From: Brachyspira intermedia PWS/A
Lineage (GTDB): Bacteria; Spirochaetota; Brachyspiria; Brachyspirales; Brachyspiraceae
Length of the DNA stretch: 64,000 bases
Assembly (NCBI RefSeq): GCF_000223215.1
Contig: NC_017243.1
Location: 2,108,001 to 2,172,000 of the forward strand
Direction: 5' to 3'
Positions within the stretch are counted from its first letter, which is position 1; the number at the start of each line of letters is the position of its first letter. The translations under genes and the position numbers were made by a program. The notes under the pieces were generated by a model. That model saw only the letters and a program-made list of their open reading frames with translations, was not told where the DNA came from and did no database searches. Positions 54,591-63,400 of this stretch are shown one piece after another.

Positions 54591-55739
54591 TTATTTTGCT
54601 CCATTAGCTTTAAGAAAATTCACCATCTCTTCCTGTTCTTTTTCTTCAGCCATACTTAATGCAGTCTTTCCATCAGATGCTTTATGATTTATATCGGCTC
54701 CTGCATCTAGTAAAACCTGTGCCATTTCCAAATTTCCTCTAATAGCGGCCCCCATTAATGCAGTATATCCTTCATTAGTAGTAGCTTCAATATCCGCACC
54801 AGCCTTCAATAAAGCTTCAACTATTACTATATGATCCTCTATGGCAGAAACTATCAATGGACGATATCCCACATTATCAGCTTTATTAATATCAGCATTG
54901 TTCTTTATTAATTCTTTTACAATATCACTATGTCCGTCTATACAAGCTGCCAATATAGGAGAAGTACCATCATCAGCTGTTATATTAATATCAGCATTAT
55001 TCTTTAATAATTCTCTTACTACATCTGTTCTTCCAAATCTAGCAGCATATATTAAAGCAGATCCGCCATTAGAACCTTTTTCATCTATATTTGCACCGGC
55101 TTTTATTAATTCTCTTACGATGCTGACATCTCCAATAATAGCTCCCATCATTATTGCAGTATCACCGAATTTATTCTTTTCATTAACATTAGTATCTAAT
55201 TTTATAAGCTCTCTTACAATATCAGCATATCCACTGTCTGAGGCCACCATCAAAGGAGTACTTCCATTAACATCTTTTATATTTACTTCAGCCTTTGCAT
55301 TAACAAGCATTTTGAGAACTGATAAATTACCATTAACACAAGCCCACATTACAGCAGTCCAGCCATCTTTATTTTTTAAATTTAAATCAGCTCCTTTTGA
55401 TATTAAAATCCTTACAGTACTGCTTTTTCCCTCTAATACAGCAGCCATTACAGGAGTATTTCCAAAACTATTTCCCATATTAATATCAGCATCATTTGAT
55501 AATAATTCCTCTACAATCTTATCAAAACCAAGAAGCGAAGCCCATATAAGAGGAGTATTACCTTCAGCATCTTTAACGTTTACATCTGCCCCATCTTTTA
55601 TTAATTTTTGTAAAGTTTTAATATCATTGTTGGCTATAGCTTTTATTATTGGTATGCTCACAGGAGGGTCTTGAGATTCCTGAGAATATAATATACCAGC
55701 AATAAAAAGAAAAATTATAATTAATGACTTTCTTAACAT
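54591..55739 (-). CDS. Secreted ankyrin-repeat protein
   Basis: 382 residues from the ATG at 55739 (GGAAAG upstream; an earlier in-frame ATG at 55769 would spoil the signal peptide). The signal peptide is LRKSLIIIFLFIAGILYSQ, cleaved near 'YSQ'. About eleven 33-residue ankyrin repeats follow, with the pattern 'G-TPLxxA...G..-IV..LL..GADIN'. The repeats make a protein-binding solenoid in the periplasm or outside the cell. Several ankyrin proteins with signal peptides are known from Brachyspira; the target is unknown. It ends in a strong terminator. Confidence 0.9.
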   Translation of the reverse strand: MLRKSLIIIFLFIAGILYSQESQDPPVSIPIIKAIANNDIKTLQKLIKDGADVNVKDAEGNTPLIWASLLGFDKIVEELLSNDADINMGNSFGNTPVMAAVLEGKSSTVRILISKGADLNLKNKDGWTAVMWACVNGNLSVLKMLVNAKAEVNIKDVNGSTPLMVASDSGYADIVRELIKLDTNVNEKNKFGDTAIMMGAIIGDVSIVRELIKAGANIDEKGSNGGSALIYAARFGRTDVVRELLKNNADINITADDGTSPILAACIDGHSDIVKELIKNNADINKADNVGYRPLIVSAIEDHIVIVEALLKAGADIEATTNEGYTALMGAAIRGNLEMAQVLLDAGADINHKASDGKTALSMAEEKEQEEMVNFLKANGAK

Positions 55740-55846
55740 AATACTTTCCAAAGCATAAGATTGCATCATTATAACATATATAAAATATTATTATAATCAC
55801 TATTATATAATTTTTTCATTTTTTTCATAAAAAACAATTATTCATA

Positions 55847-55892
55847 TTGACATTAGTACGTATACGTATTATTATTTAATTGATAAGGAGGT
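55847..55892 (+). promoter_or_regulatory. Promoter with palindromic operator-like site
   Basis: TTGACA (55847-55852), a 17-base spacer, and TATTAT (55870-55875). The spacer contains the perfect 12-base palindrome TACGTATACGTA (55857-55868). AAGGAGG at 55885-55891 is the ribosome site for the ATG at 55901. A palindrome set between -35 and -10 fits a repressor site. The MarR-type regulator encoded downstream is the obvious candidate, but this is inference. Confidence 0.7.
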
Positions 55893-55900
55893 ATGAATTT

Positions 55901-56743
55901 ATGTTATTTTGGCAAAAAACTTTTTTCATTTATTTAATATTAATTTTTTCAGTGTTTGCAGCTGAAAAGACTCCGATGGATTACCTAAACGATAATACTC
56001 CTCTAAAACCAACTAAAGTATTTGATAATGTATATTGTATAGGCACTGTGAGTGTTGTCGCTTGGGTAATAAGTACATCAGACGGCTTAATATTAATAGA
56101 TTCTATGTGGGACGACAGAGATGCTAAACTTATAGAAGATGGTATTAAAGGCTTCGGATTGGACCCAAAACAATTAAAATATATAATATTAAGTCATGGA
56201 CATGGAGATCATTACGGCGGAGCTAAATATTTAAGAGAGAAATACGGTGCTAAAGTTATACTTACAAAAACAGACACCGATTTAATGTACAATTTAAACA
56301 CTGGAGCCAATTCTCCTCGTTCCCCAAAAACAAAAGTTGATATATATTCAAAAGATAAAGATATAATAAAACTAGGAGATACAAGCATAACTATATTAGA
56401 AACACCTGGTCATACTGCAGGATGTACTTCTTTTATATTTCCTGTAAAATTCAGAGGAAAAGAATATACTGCTGTACTTTGGGGAGGAACAGGACTTCCA
56501 AAAGATAGAGATTTAATATCAAAATATAAAACTTCAGCTGAATACTTCAAAAAAGAAGCTATATCAAGAAATGCATCTGTATCATTAACAGCACATTTAT
56601 TCGCTGATAATGGATATGCTAATTTAGAAAAAGTAGGCAATCTAAAGGCAAATGAACAAAATCCATTCATTATGTCAAAAGAGAATATGGAAAAATATTT
56701 AAACTCTTTAATAGAAAGAGCTGAAAAAGAATTAAATAAATAA
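55901..56743 (+). CDS. Exported metallo-beta-lactamase-fold protein (subclass B3-like)
   Basis: 280 residues from the ATG at 55901. A signal peptide (~1-22) ends near 'FAA'. The MBL zinc motif is 'LSHGHGDHYGGAKYL' (HxHxDH), with the further His in 'ETPGHTAGCTSF' and 'LTAHLFADNG'. Spacing and the N-terminal 'VFDNVYCIGTVSVVAWVISTSDGLILID' region resemble subclass B3 enzymes and related hydrolases. Beta-lactamase activity is possible but untested. It has its own promoter and terminator; a MarR gene follows. Confidence 0.85.
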   Translation: MLFWQKTFFIYLILIFSVFAAEKTPMDYLNDNTPLKPTKVFDNVYCIGTVSVVAWVISTSDGLILIDSMWDDRDAKLIEDGIKGFGLDPKQLKYIILSHGHGDHYGGAKYLREKYGAKVILTKTDTDLMYNLNTGANSPRSPKTKVDIYSKDKDIIKLGDTSITILETPGHTAGCTSFIFPVKFRGKEYTAVLWGGTGLPKDRDLISKYKTSAEYFKKEAISRNASVSLTAHLFADNGYANLEKVGNLKANEQNPFIMSKENMEKYLNSLIERAEKELNK

Positions 56744-56778
56744 AAAACAGCAGCAATTATTAACAAAAAATAAAATAT

Positions 56779-56816
56779 ATGCTATCATAATATCAGTTTA
56801 TGATAGCATTTTTTAT
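56779..56816 (+). terminator. Rho-independent terminator after the MBL-fold gene
   Basis: The stem ATGCTATCA / TGATAGCAT is followed by TTTTTT. It ends only about four bases before the ribosome site of the MarR gene, so that gene needs read-through or a promoter within this region. Confidence 0.88.
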
Positions 56817-56830
56817 ATAAGGAGTTTAAT

Positions 56831-57247
56831 ATTAAAAATATAGGATATGATGTTTGTTATACTGCTAGAAAAATATATCAGTATATAGGCAAACAAATAA
56901 ATGAATTTGATATTACACCGGAACAGTTAATAGTATTAAAAGAACTTGCAAAAGAAGAAGGAATATCTCAAAAAGAATTATCATTCAGACTAGATAAAGA
57001 TCAAAATACTGTTAAAGCTATGATAGACAAATTGGAATTAAAATCTTTTATAATTAGAAAAGAAAATAAACTTGATAAAAGAGCCTTTTCATTATTTCTA
57101 ACAGATAAAGCAAAAGAAAATCTTCCTATTATGGAAACTTATGAAAATAAAGTTTTGGAAAATATAGTAAAAGAATTGACTGAGGAAGATGCTGATAAAT
57201 TTATATCAATATTAGAGAAAATAAGAAAAAATATATCAGATGTATAA
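56831..57247 (+). CDS. MarR-family regulator, apparent ATT start codon
   Basis: 138 residues when read from ATT at 56831. The frame is open through the whole winged helix: 'DITPEQLIVLKELAKEEGISQKELSFRLDKDQNTVKAMIDKLE' region (helix-turn-helix), then the wing 'SFIIRKENKLDKRAFSLFLTDKAKE'. The first in-frame ATG (57020) would remove the recognition helix. AAGGAG lies six bases before the ATT and no ATG, GTG or TTG fits, so an ATT start is the best reading; loss of the start by mutation is the alternative. It probably controls the MBL-fold gene upstream. Confidence 0.78.
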   Translation: MKNIGYDVCYTARKIYQYIGKQINEFDITPEQLIVLKELAKEEGISQKELSFRLDKDQNTVKAMIDKLELKSFIIRKENKLDKRAFSLFLTDKAKENLPIMETYENKVLENIVKELTEEDADKFISILEKIRKNISDV

Positions 57248-57299
57248 AGGCAAAGGATAAAAGTATATTATAAAATTATCCTTCACCTTGAAATATCAT

Positions 57300-57674
57300 T
57301 TATTGCTGAAATAATACTGCTTTGAAATTTTTAGCTATATTACAAGCTACTTCATAGAAATGTTCAGCCGGTTTTTCTTCAAACACTTGATTTAAGCATT
57401 CTTTAAACAAATCAAGCCAAACATCAAAAAGTTTAATATCAAAAGGAAGTAAATTAATATGAGGCTGTACAGGATTTCCCATATATAAATTTTCATTCAA
57501 AAGCATAGTCTTCCAAAATTTAGCTATTTTTTCTTTATGTCTTTCCCAAGAAGCATCATCAATACCAACTGCCCCATTAAATATAGGTCCTAATTGTTCA
57601 TGTGTTCTAATTTTGGCATAGAATATATCCATTAACTTTTCTACACCTTCATTGTTTATTTCACTGTATTTCAT
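57300..57674 (-). CDS. Group III truncated haemoglobin
   Basis: 124 residues, a 2/2 globin. Features of group III (trHbP) are seen: 'FYAKIRTHEQLGPIFNGAVG' region, 'WERHKEKIAKFWKTMLL' (~49-65), 'YMGNPVQPHINL' (~70-81) with the proximal histidine H77, and 'FDVWLDLFKECLN'. Group III globins occur in microaerophiles and gut bacteria and are tied to oxygen or NO handling. It is convergent with the MarR gene. Confidence 0.88.
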   Translation of the reverse strand: MKYSEINNEGVEKLMDIFYAKIRTHEQLGPIFNGAVGIDDASWERHKEKIAKFWKTMLLNENLYMGNPVQPHINLLPFDIKLFDVWLDLFKECLNQVFEEKPAEHFYEVACNIAKNFKAVLFQQ

Positions 57675-57884
57675 ATTTTATCCCCATTTTATTATTTATA
57701 TATAATATAATAAAAAATTTTAATATTATTGAATATTATAGTATTATAATAAAATTTTTTATAATTTTATTAAATTCTTGATAATTTCATAAACTAATAT
57801 TATTTATAAGAATACCACTATATAAAATATAAACAATACAAATAAAAATACAATATAGTTCAAATTATTATTTTTTATTATTGT

Positions 57885-57985
57885 TATACTCGCCCACCTG
57901 TAAAGGTGTCTACTTGTTCGCTAAAGGCTTCACTTAACACCCCCTGAGTCCATATGGGAATGGCTTTTCAGATCGGTTTTTATAT
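57885..57985. other. GC-richer structured intergenic segment, candidate ncRNA or leader
   Basis: Within the gene-free 57675-58109 stretch this ~100-base block is markedly richer in G+C than the near-pure AT around it. It has hairpin potential: CACCT/AGGTG (57893-57906), GGTGT/ACACC (about 57902-57939) and CCAT/ATGG near 57952. On the plus strand it ends in GGTTTTTATATTTTT. On the minus strand it would be a leader about 210 bases upstream of the globin. No known riboswitch, SRP, tmRNA or tRNA pattern was matched. Confidence 0.5.
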
Positions 57986-58042
57986 TTTTATTCTAATTAT
58001 TATTTCATTATATTAAACAACTATATTAATAAAAATAAAAAT

Positions 58043-58081
58043 AAAAAAATACGGGAAGATAATTTGCATATCTTACCCGCA
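58043..58081 (-). terminator. Terminator of the thl-crt-hbd set
   Basis: On the minus strand the stem CGGGTAAGATA / TATCTTCCCG with a short loop is followed by TATTTTTTT. It lies about 30 bases after the hbd stop. Confidence 0.9.
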
Positions 58082-58109
58082 TTTTTGATATAAATGAGTA
58101 AAAATAATA

Positions 58110-58952
58110 TTATTTCTTAGTATAATCGTAGAAACCTTTTCCAGTTTTCTGTCCTAGTAATCCGCCTCTAACCATTTTTTTAAGTAAAGCACTAGGTCTG
58201 TATTTAGGATCACCTGTTTCTTTTTGTAGAACTTCCATAATAGCAAGAACTATATCAAGTCCAATTAAGTCACCTAAAGCTAAAGGTCCCATTGGGTGAT
58301 TAGCACCTAATTTCATAGCATTGTCAATACCCTCAGCTGAAGCAATACCCATAGAATATAACTCAATACCTTCATTGATCATAGGAACAAGTATACGGTT
58401 AACTACGAAACCAGCTGTTTCTTTAACCTCTACAGGAGTTTTTCCTATTTCTTCAGATATTTTAATGATTTTTTCAACGATATCTCTAGGAGTATTAAGA
58501 CCTGAAATAACTTCAACCAATTTCATAACAGGAGCTGGGTTAAAGAAGTGCATACCTACAACTGGTCTGCCTATTCCAGCACTTATTTCTGTAATAGAAA
58601 GAGAAGAAGTGTTAGAAGAGAAAATACAATCAGGTTTACAAATTTTATGCAACTCAGAGAATGTTGTTTTTTTAACTTCTAAATTTTCAAAAGCAGCTTC
58701 AACAATTAAATCTGCATCTTTACAAATTTCTTTTAAACCAGTAGTGATTTTAGCTAAAATTTTATCAGCATCAGCCTGCTGCATTTTACCTTTAGCTACT
58801 CTACCAGCAAAACCTTTAGCAATTTTTTCTTTACCACCAGCAGCAAATTCTTCTTTTATATCGCATAAATAAACTTCATAACCTTCTGTTTGAGCAAAAG
58901 CTTGTGCTATACCAGAACCCATAGCACCTGCACCAATTACACCTACTTTCAT
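58110..58952 (-). CDS. hbd: 3-hydroxybutyryl-CoA dehydrogenase
   Basis: 280 residues. NAD-binding '[17 protein letters not shown]' (3-19), the catalytic '[16 protein letters not shown]' (H~138, with E~150), '[11 protein letters not shown]' and '[14 protein letters not shown]' at the end are all characteristic. It reduces acetoacetyl-CoA to 3-hydroxybutyryl-CoA. It is the last gene of thl-crt-hbd on this strand; AAGGAG precedes the start. Confidence 0.97.
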   Translation of the reverse strand: MKVGVIGAGAMGSGIAQAFAQTEGYEVYLCDIKEEFAAGGKEKIAKGFAGRVAKGKMQQADADKILAKITTGLKEICKDADLIVEAAFENLEVKKTTFSELHKICKPDCIFSSNTSSLSITEISAGIGRPVVGMHFFNPAPVMKLVEVISGLNTPRDIVEKIIKISEEIGKTPVEVKETAGFVVNRILVPMINEGIELYSMGIASAEGIDNAMKLGANHPMGPLALGDLIGLDIVLAIMEVLQKETGDPKYRPSALLKKMVRGGLLGQKTGKGFYDYTKK

Positions 58953-59008
58953 TTTATAACTCCTTAAATTTTAGTTTTGTTACTATAAATTAATTTTATA
59001 GTTTAATA

Positions 59009-59785
59009 TTATTTATTAACAAATTTTTCAACTTTTCTTTTTTCTAAGAAAGCTTTCATACCTTCTTTTTGGTCTTCAGTTTCAAAACAAGAACCGAATA
59101 ATTTTTCTTCTATAACAATAGCTTTATCCATATCAACTTGTAAGCCCTCGTTAATAGCTTTTTTACAATTACGTACAGCTATAGGAGCAGCTGCAGCTAT
59201 AGCATTAGCTAATTTTTCAGCTTGAGCCATAAGATCTGCTTGAGGATAAACAGCATTAACAAGACCTATTCTTAAAGCCTCATCAGCTTTTATATTTTTA
59301 GCTGAATATATGATTTGTTTAGCCATACCAACACCAACTATTCTTGGAAGTCTTTGAGTACCTCCGAAACCAGGAGTAATACCAAGACCAACCTCAGGCT
59401 GACCAAATATAGCATTTTCAGAACAAATACGTATGTCACAGCTCATAGCTATTTCACATCCGCCGCCTAAAGCAAAGCCATTAACTGCTGCGATTACAGG
59501 AATAGGGAAAGTTTCTATTTTTCTAAATACATCATTTCCTTTTTTACCGAAAGCTTCTCCTTCTGCTTTAGTACATGTACTCATTTCAGCTATATCAGCA
59601 CCAGCAACAAAAGATTTCTCACCAGCACCTGTTAATATTAAACATCTTATATTGTTAAGATCTACTGCATCAAAAGCTTTTTCGATTTCATTTAGAACTT
59701 CAGAGTTAAGAGCATTAAGAGCTTTTTCTCTGCTTATGGTAATAATACCAATCATACCTTTTTCTTCATATTTAATAAATTCCAT
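59009..59785 (-). CDS. crt: Enoyl-CoA hydratase/crotonase
   Basis: 258 residues of the crotonase fold: the oxyanion loop 'AVNGFALGGGCEIAMSCDIRI' (~100-120), both catalytic glutamates ('ENAIFGQPEVGLGITPGFGGTQRLPR', E~132 region and E~112), and the C-terminal 'KEGMKAFLEKR'. It hydrates or dehydrates between crotonyl-CoA and 3-hydroxybutyryl-CoA. It precedes hbd by 56 bases. Confidence 0.96.
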   Translation of the reverse strand: MEFIKYEEKGMIGIITISREKALNALNSEVLNEIEKAFDAVDLNNIRCLILTGAGEKSFVAGADIAEMSTCTKAEGEAFGKKGNDVFRKIETFPIPVIAAVNGFALGGGCEIAMSCDIRICSENAIFGQPEVGLGITPGFGGTQRLPRIVGVGMAKQIIYSAKNIKADEALRIGLVNAVYPQADLMAQAEKLANAIAAAAPIAVRNCKKAINEGLQVDMDKAIVIEEKLFGSCFETEDQKEGMKAFLEKRKVEKFVNK

Positions 59786-59840
59786 TTTTTTCTCCTTACC
59801 ACAATAAAATTATTATTATGAAGCATAATTTCATATTTAT

Positions 59841-59884
59841 ATACTAGCCTTTGTATTAAAAAATCACATTACAAAGGCTAGTAT
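59841..59884 (-). other. Perfect 15-bp hairpin between thl and crt
   Basis: ATACTAGCCTTTGTA (59841-59855) pairs exactly with TACAAAGGCTAGTAT (59870-59884) around a 14-base loop. No T run follows it on the minus strand, so it may be a terminator with read-through, an RNA processing site or a stabiliser that adjusts thl relative to crt-hbd. Confidence 0.6.
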
Positions 59885-59964
59885 TTAATAACCTTACTTT
59901 TTAAAAGTTATTTCATTAAATAAATCAGACTTAAACACTATCTATTATTAAAAAGTACTATTTA

Positions 59965-61152
59965 CTATTCTCTTTCTACTATAGTAGCACAACCCATACC
60001 GCCGCCAATACAAAGAGTAGCAAGACCTCTCTTAGCATTTTTAGCTTCCATTTCATGAAGTAAAGTAACAAGGATTCTACATCCAGAAGCACCTACTGGG
60101 TGTCCTAAAGCTATAGCTCCACCATTAGGGTTAAGTTGTTTCTCTACATCGATACCTAATTCTTTACCAACTGCAACTGATTGAGCAGCGAAAGCTTCAT
60201 TAGATTCAATGATATCGAAATCTTTAATAGTTAATCCTGTTTTAGCCATTAATTTTTTAGTAGCTGCAACTGGTCCGATACCCATAATTCTAGGTTCAAC
60301 ACCACCTAAACAGCCTGCAATCCAAGTAGCCATAGGTTTAATACCTAATTCTTTAGCTTTTTCTTCGCTCATTACTACTACTGCAGCAGCTCCATCATTA
60401 ATACTAGAAGAATTACCTGCTGTAACTCTTCCACCGTCTGGTTTGAATGCTGGTTTTAATTTAGCCAAGCTTTCTACTGTAGTTCCAGCTCTAGGGCCTT
60501 CATCTTTATCAAATACTATATCGCCTTTTTTAGTTTTGATAGTTACAGGTACTATTTCTTTTTTGAAAGCTCCAGCTTCCTGAGCTTTAACTGCTTTCTG
60601 CTGAGAATTAGCTGCAAATGCATCTAATTCTTCACGAGTAAGTTTCCAATCATCACAGATATTTTCTGCTGTAATACCCATATGGTAATTATTGAATGCA
60701 TCTGTTAAAGCATCATTAACCATAGTATCTATTACTGTATCATTACCAAGTCTGTAACCATAACGAGCTTTTTTAAGAGCATAAGGAGCTAATGACATAT
60801 TTTCAGTACCGCCTGCTACTACGATATCAGCATTTCCTGCAGCTATCATATTAGCAGCTATATTCACTGCATCAAGTCCTGAACCACAAACTACATTTAT
60901 TGTCATAGCAGGTACTTCTACTGGTAATCCTGCTTTTATAGAACTTTGACGAGCAACGTTCTGACCTTGTGATGCCTGTATAACACAACCCATATATACC
61001 ATATCAACTTGATTAGGAGCAACTTTAGCTCTATTCAAAGCTTCTTTTATTACTACTGCACCCAACTCTGCAGCTGGAACTGTACTTAAAGATCCGCCCA
61101 TACTTCCTATTGCTGTACGGCAAGCACTAGCTATTACTATTTTTCTAGACAT
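59965..61152 (-). CDS. thlA: Acetyl-CoA acetyltransferase (thiolase)
   Basis: 395 residues from the ATG at 61152, where TTTGGAGATT provides the ribosome site; a longer frame to 61218 has no such support. The acyl-accepting cysteine is in '[12 protein letters not shown]' (~88), with '[18 protein letters not shown]' and the second active-site cysteine in '[10 protein letters not shown]' near the end. It condenses two acetyl-CoA to acetoacetyl-CoA, the first step to butyryl-CoA. Confidence 0.97.
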   Translation of the reverse strand: MSRKIVIASACRTAIGSMGGSLSTVPAAELGAVVIKEALNRAKVAPNQVDMVYMGCVIQASQGQNVARQSSIKAGLPVEVPAMTINVVCGSGLDAVNIAANMIAAGNADIVVAGGTENMSLAPYALKKARYGYRLGNDTVIDTMVNDALTDAFNNYHMGITAENICDDWKLTREELDAFAANSQQKAVKAQEAGAFKKEIVPVTIKTKKGDIVFDKDEGPRAGTTVESLAKLKPAFKPDGGRVTAGNSSSINDGAAAVVVMSEEKAKELGIKPMATWIAGCLGGVEPRIMGIGPVAATKKLMAKTGLTIKDFDIIESNEAFAAQSVAVGKELGIDVEKQLNPNGGAIALGHPVGASGCRILVTLLHEMEAKNAKRGLATLCIGGGMGCATIVERE

Positions 61153-61435
61153 TTTTAATCTCCAAAGAATTATTAAATTCCACATTTCTATTGATGTGTT
61201 GCTTTTAGTATAGTACATTTTTTTATCAAATTCAATTAATTCTTTATATTTTTTTTATAATACCTGACTATAGTATATTATTTACTTATTTTAGTTAATA
61301 AACTAATTAAAATAACTATATCATTAGTACATAATTATGAAAAATTAATATTACAACTTATAACAAATATATACATTAAAACATATATATATTTGTTATA
61401 TCTTTTTATTAGTTTTTATGATAAAATACAAAACT

Positions 61436-63295
61436 ATGATTAAAAATATTATAAAATTACCGCAATCTGTGGCTAATCGTATAGCTGCAGGAGAAGTTAT
61501 AGAAAGACCAGCTTCTATGCTTAAAGAATTATTAGAAAATGCTATAGATTCGGGGGCTTCAAATATAGAAGTTTCTGTGGAAGAAGCAGGTATTAAATCC
61601 ATGATAGTAGAAGATGACGGTAATGGAATAAGATTCAATGAACTTCCACTAGCCATAACCCATCATGCTACAAGTAAAATACATTCTATAGAAGATTTGG
61701 ACTCTATATATACTCTTGGATTTAGAGGTGAGGCTTTGGCTTCTATATCCGATGTTACAAATTTAGAAATAGTTTCAAAGAGCGTAGAAGAAAGCAATGG
61801 AGGAAAAATAGTAGTAGAAGGCGGTAAAATAATAGAACATAAACCTGCTGCTGCTTCACAAGGCACAAAAATCATAGCCAAAAATCTATTTTTTAATATT
61901 CCAGCTAGATATAAATTCTTAAAACATATTTCAAGAGAGTTTTTCTTAGTTAAAGAAGTTTTTGATATGGAAGCATTAGTTCAGCCTAAAATATCTATGA
62001 AACTTAAAAATAATGGTAAAGTTGTAAGTTCATATATAAAAGTTGATACTCTAAAAGAAAGAATAGAAAATTATCTCTCTGACAGCAATGTATTTAGAAA
62101 TTTAATAGAAGTTGAAATAGAAAAAGATGATGTGTCAATATACGGTTTATTTTCAAATTCTAAAATAAGCCAATCTATGAGAAAGAATAATTTTATATTC
62201 TTAAATAACAGACCTATAGAGAATAGAGTTCTTGCCTATGCCATAAAAAATGCATATTCAAATGCTATACCTAAAGAGAGATATCCTTTCTTTTTCCTAT
62301 ACATAAATATAGATAGCAGTAAAATAGATGTAAATGTTCACCCAAGTAAAAAAGAAGTTAGAATAAAAAATGAAAGAGAGATTTCAGGAATACTGTATAA
62401 TACTATAGTAAACAATATTAATTCCGGAAACAATTTTGATTCTGTTAATATAGAAGTTGATCTTGATAAGGATATTACCCCTACTTTTCCTATACAACAG
62501 AATAATAATTACAATACATATAATACTCCAAACTATAATACCGAATCAGCAGATGAAATAAAATACGATAATACAAGCTATTCAAATAACAGTTATAATA
62601 AAGATGATTTAAATGTAGAAAATAACAATATAAATGACAATATAATAGAAGAAAATAGTATTAATAAAGAAATAAATTTAAATAATAATAATTTTACCTA
62701 CAATAATATAGAATTTGGAGAGTATACAAGGGCCATAGGACAGGTATTTTCATCATATATAGTAGCTGAACGCGGCGGAGAAATGTATATAATAGATCAG
62801 CATGCCGCTTATGAAAGACTCAATTATGAAAGAATATACAAAACTCTTATGTCAAAAAAAATAGAATATGAAAAACTCCTTATACCTTGTGAAATTGAGT
62901 ACAGAGATTATGAAATTGATATTTTAAATGCATCAAAAGAATCTATAGAATCATTAGGAATAAGATTTGAATCTAATTCAAAACATAGCATTATAATAGA
63001 AGATATACCAATATACATTCCTAGAAATCAAAAAATTGAAAAAATCATAAAAGACATTTTGGATATATACATTTCAAAGGGCGACAATAATAATTTAGAA
63101 AAAGTTATAAAACATACCTGCTCTACTATATCATGCAAATATTCTCCAAAGGCTGGAGATAAACTTTCAAACAGCGATATGCAGACATTACTTGATTTGC
63201 TTGAAGAAGAAAACATACTTACAAACTGTCCTCATGGAAGACCTTTTGTATTAAGGCTATCAAAAGAATATTTAGATAAAAAATTCTTTAGATAA
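61436..63295 (+). CDS. mutL: DNA mismatch repair protein MutL
   Basis: 619 residues from the ATG at 61436, the start most like other MutL proteins ('NIIKLPQSVANRIAAGEVIERP' region); an ATG at 61418 is also in frame. The GHKL ATPase has 'ELLENAIDSGA', 'EDDGNGI' and 'LGFRGEAL'. An Asn-rich linker lies at ~355-425. The C-terminal endonuclease motif DQHAAYERLNYE (DQHAx2Ex4E) and 'CPHGRP' are intact, so it should nick DNA. It acts with MutS in mismatch repair. Confidence 0.97.
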   Translation: MIKNIIKLPQSVANRIAAGEVIERPASMLKELLENAIDSGASNIEVSVEEAGIKSMIVEDDGNGIRFNELPLAITHHATSKIHSIEDLDSIYTLGFRGEALASISDVTNLEIVSKSVEESNGGKIVVEGGKIIEHKPAAASQGTKIIAKNLFFNIPARYKFLKHISREFFLVKEVFDMEALVQPKISMKLKNNGKVVSSYIKVDTLKERIENYLSDSNVFRNLIEVEIEKDDVSIYGLFSNSKISQSMRKNNFIFLNNRPIENRVLAYAIKNAYSNAIPKERYPFFFLYINIDSSKIDVNVHPSKKEVRIKNEREISGILYNTIVNNINSGNNFDSVNIEVDLDKDITPTFPIQQNNNYNTYNTPNYNTESADEIKYDNTSYSNNSYNKDDLNVENNNINDNIIEENSINKEINLNNNNFTYNNIEFGEYTRAIGQVFSSYIVAERGGEMYIIDQHAAYERLNYERIYKTLMSKKIEYEKLLIPCEIEYRDYEIDILNASKESIESLGIRFESNSKHSIIIEDIPIYIPRNQKIEKIIKDILDIYISKGDNNNLEKVIKHTCSTISCKYSPKAGDKLSNSDMQTLLDLLEEENILTNCPHGRPFVLRLSKEYLDKKFFR

Positions 63296-63400
63296 TACGA
63301 TTTTTTATTTTACTACTAATAAACTTATTAAAAAATAGCTTGTTAATTTATGATTAGAACATTAGCTTTACATTTATAGTTATTTTAGTATAATAAAGTT

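Noticed and set aside
54841-55674. Long open frame opposite the ankyrin gene
   Set aside because: It is the antisense of regular ankyrin repeats; periodic coding sequence keeps a second frame open by chance. The minus-strand frame has a signal peptide and true repeats.
57885-57985. 6S RNA or SRP RNA
   Set aside because: A CCCCTGAG-CC-ATA stretch on the plus strand recalls the E. coli 6S central region, but the block is only about 100 bases and lacks the second half. The SRP GGAA-tetraloop motif is absent on both strands.
58321-58872. Open frames opposite hbd, crt and thl
   Set aside because: They are antisense shadows of strongly conserved enzymes with low-complexity composition and no start signals.
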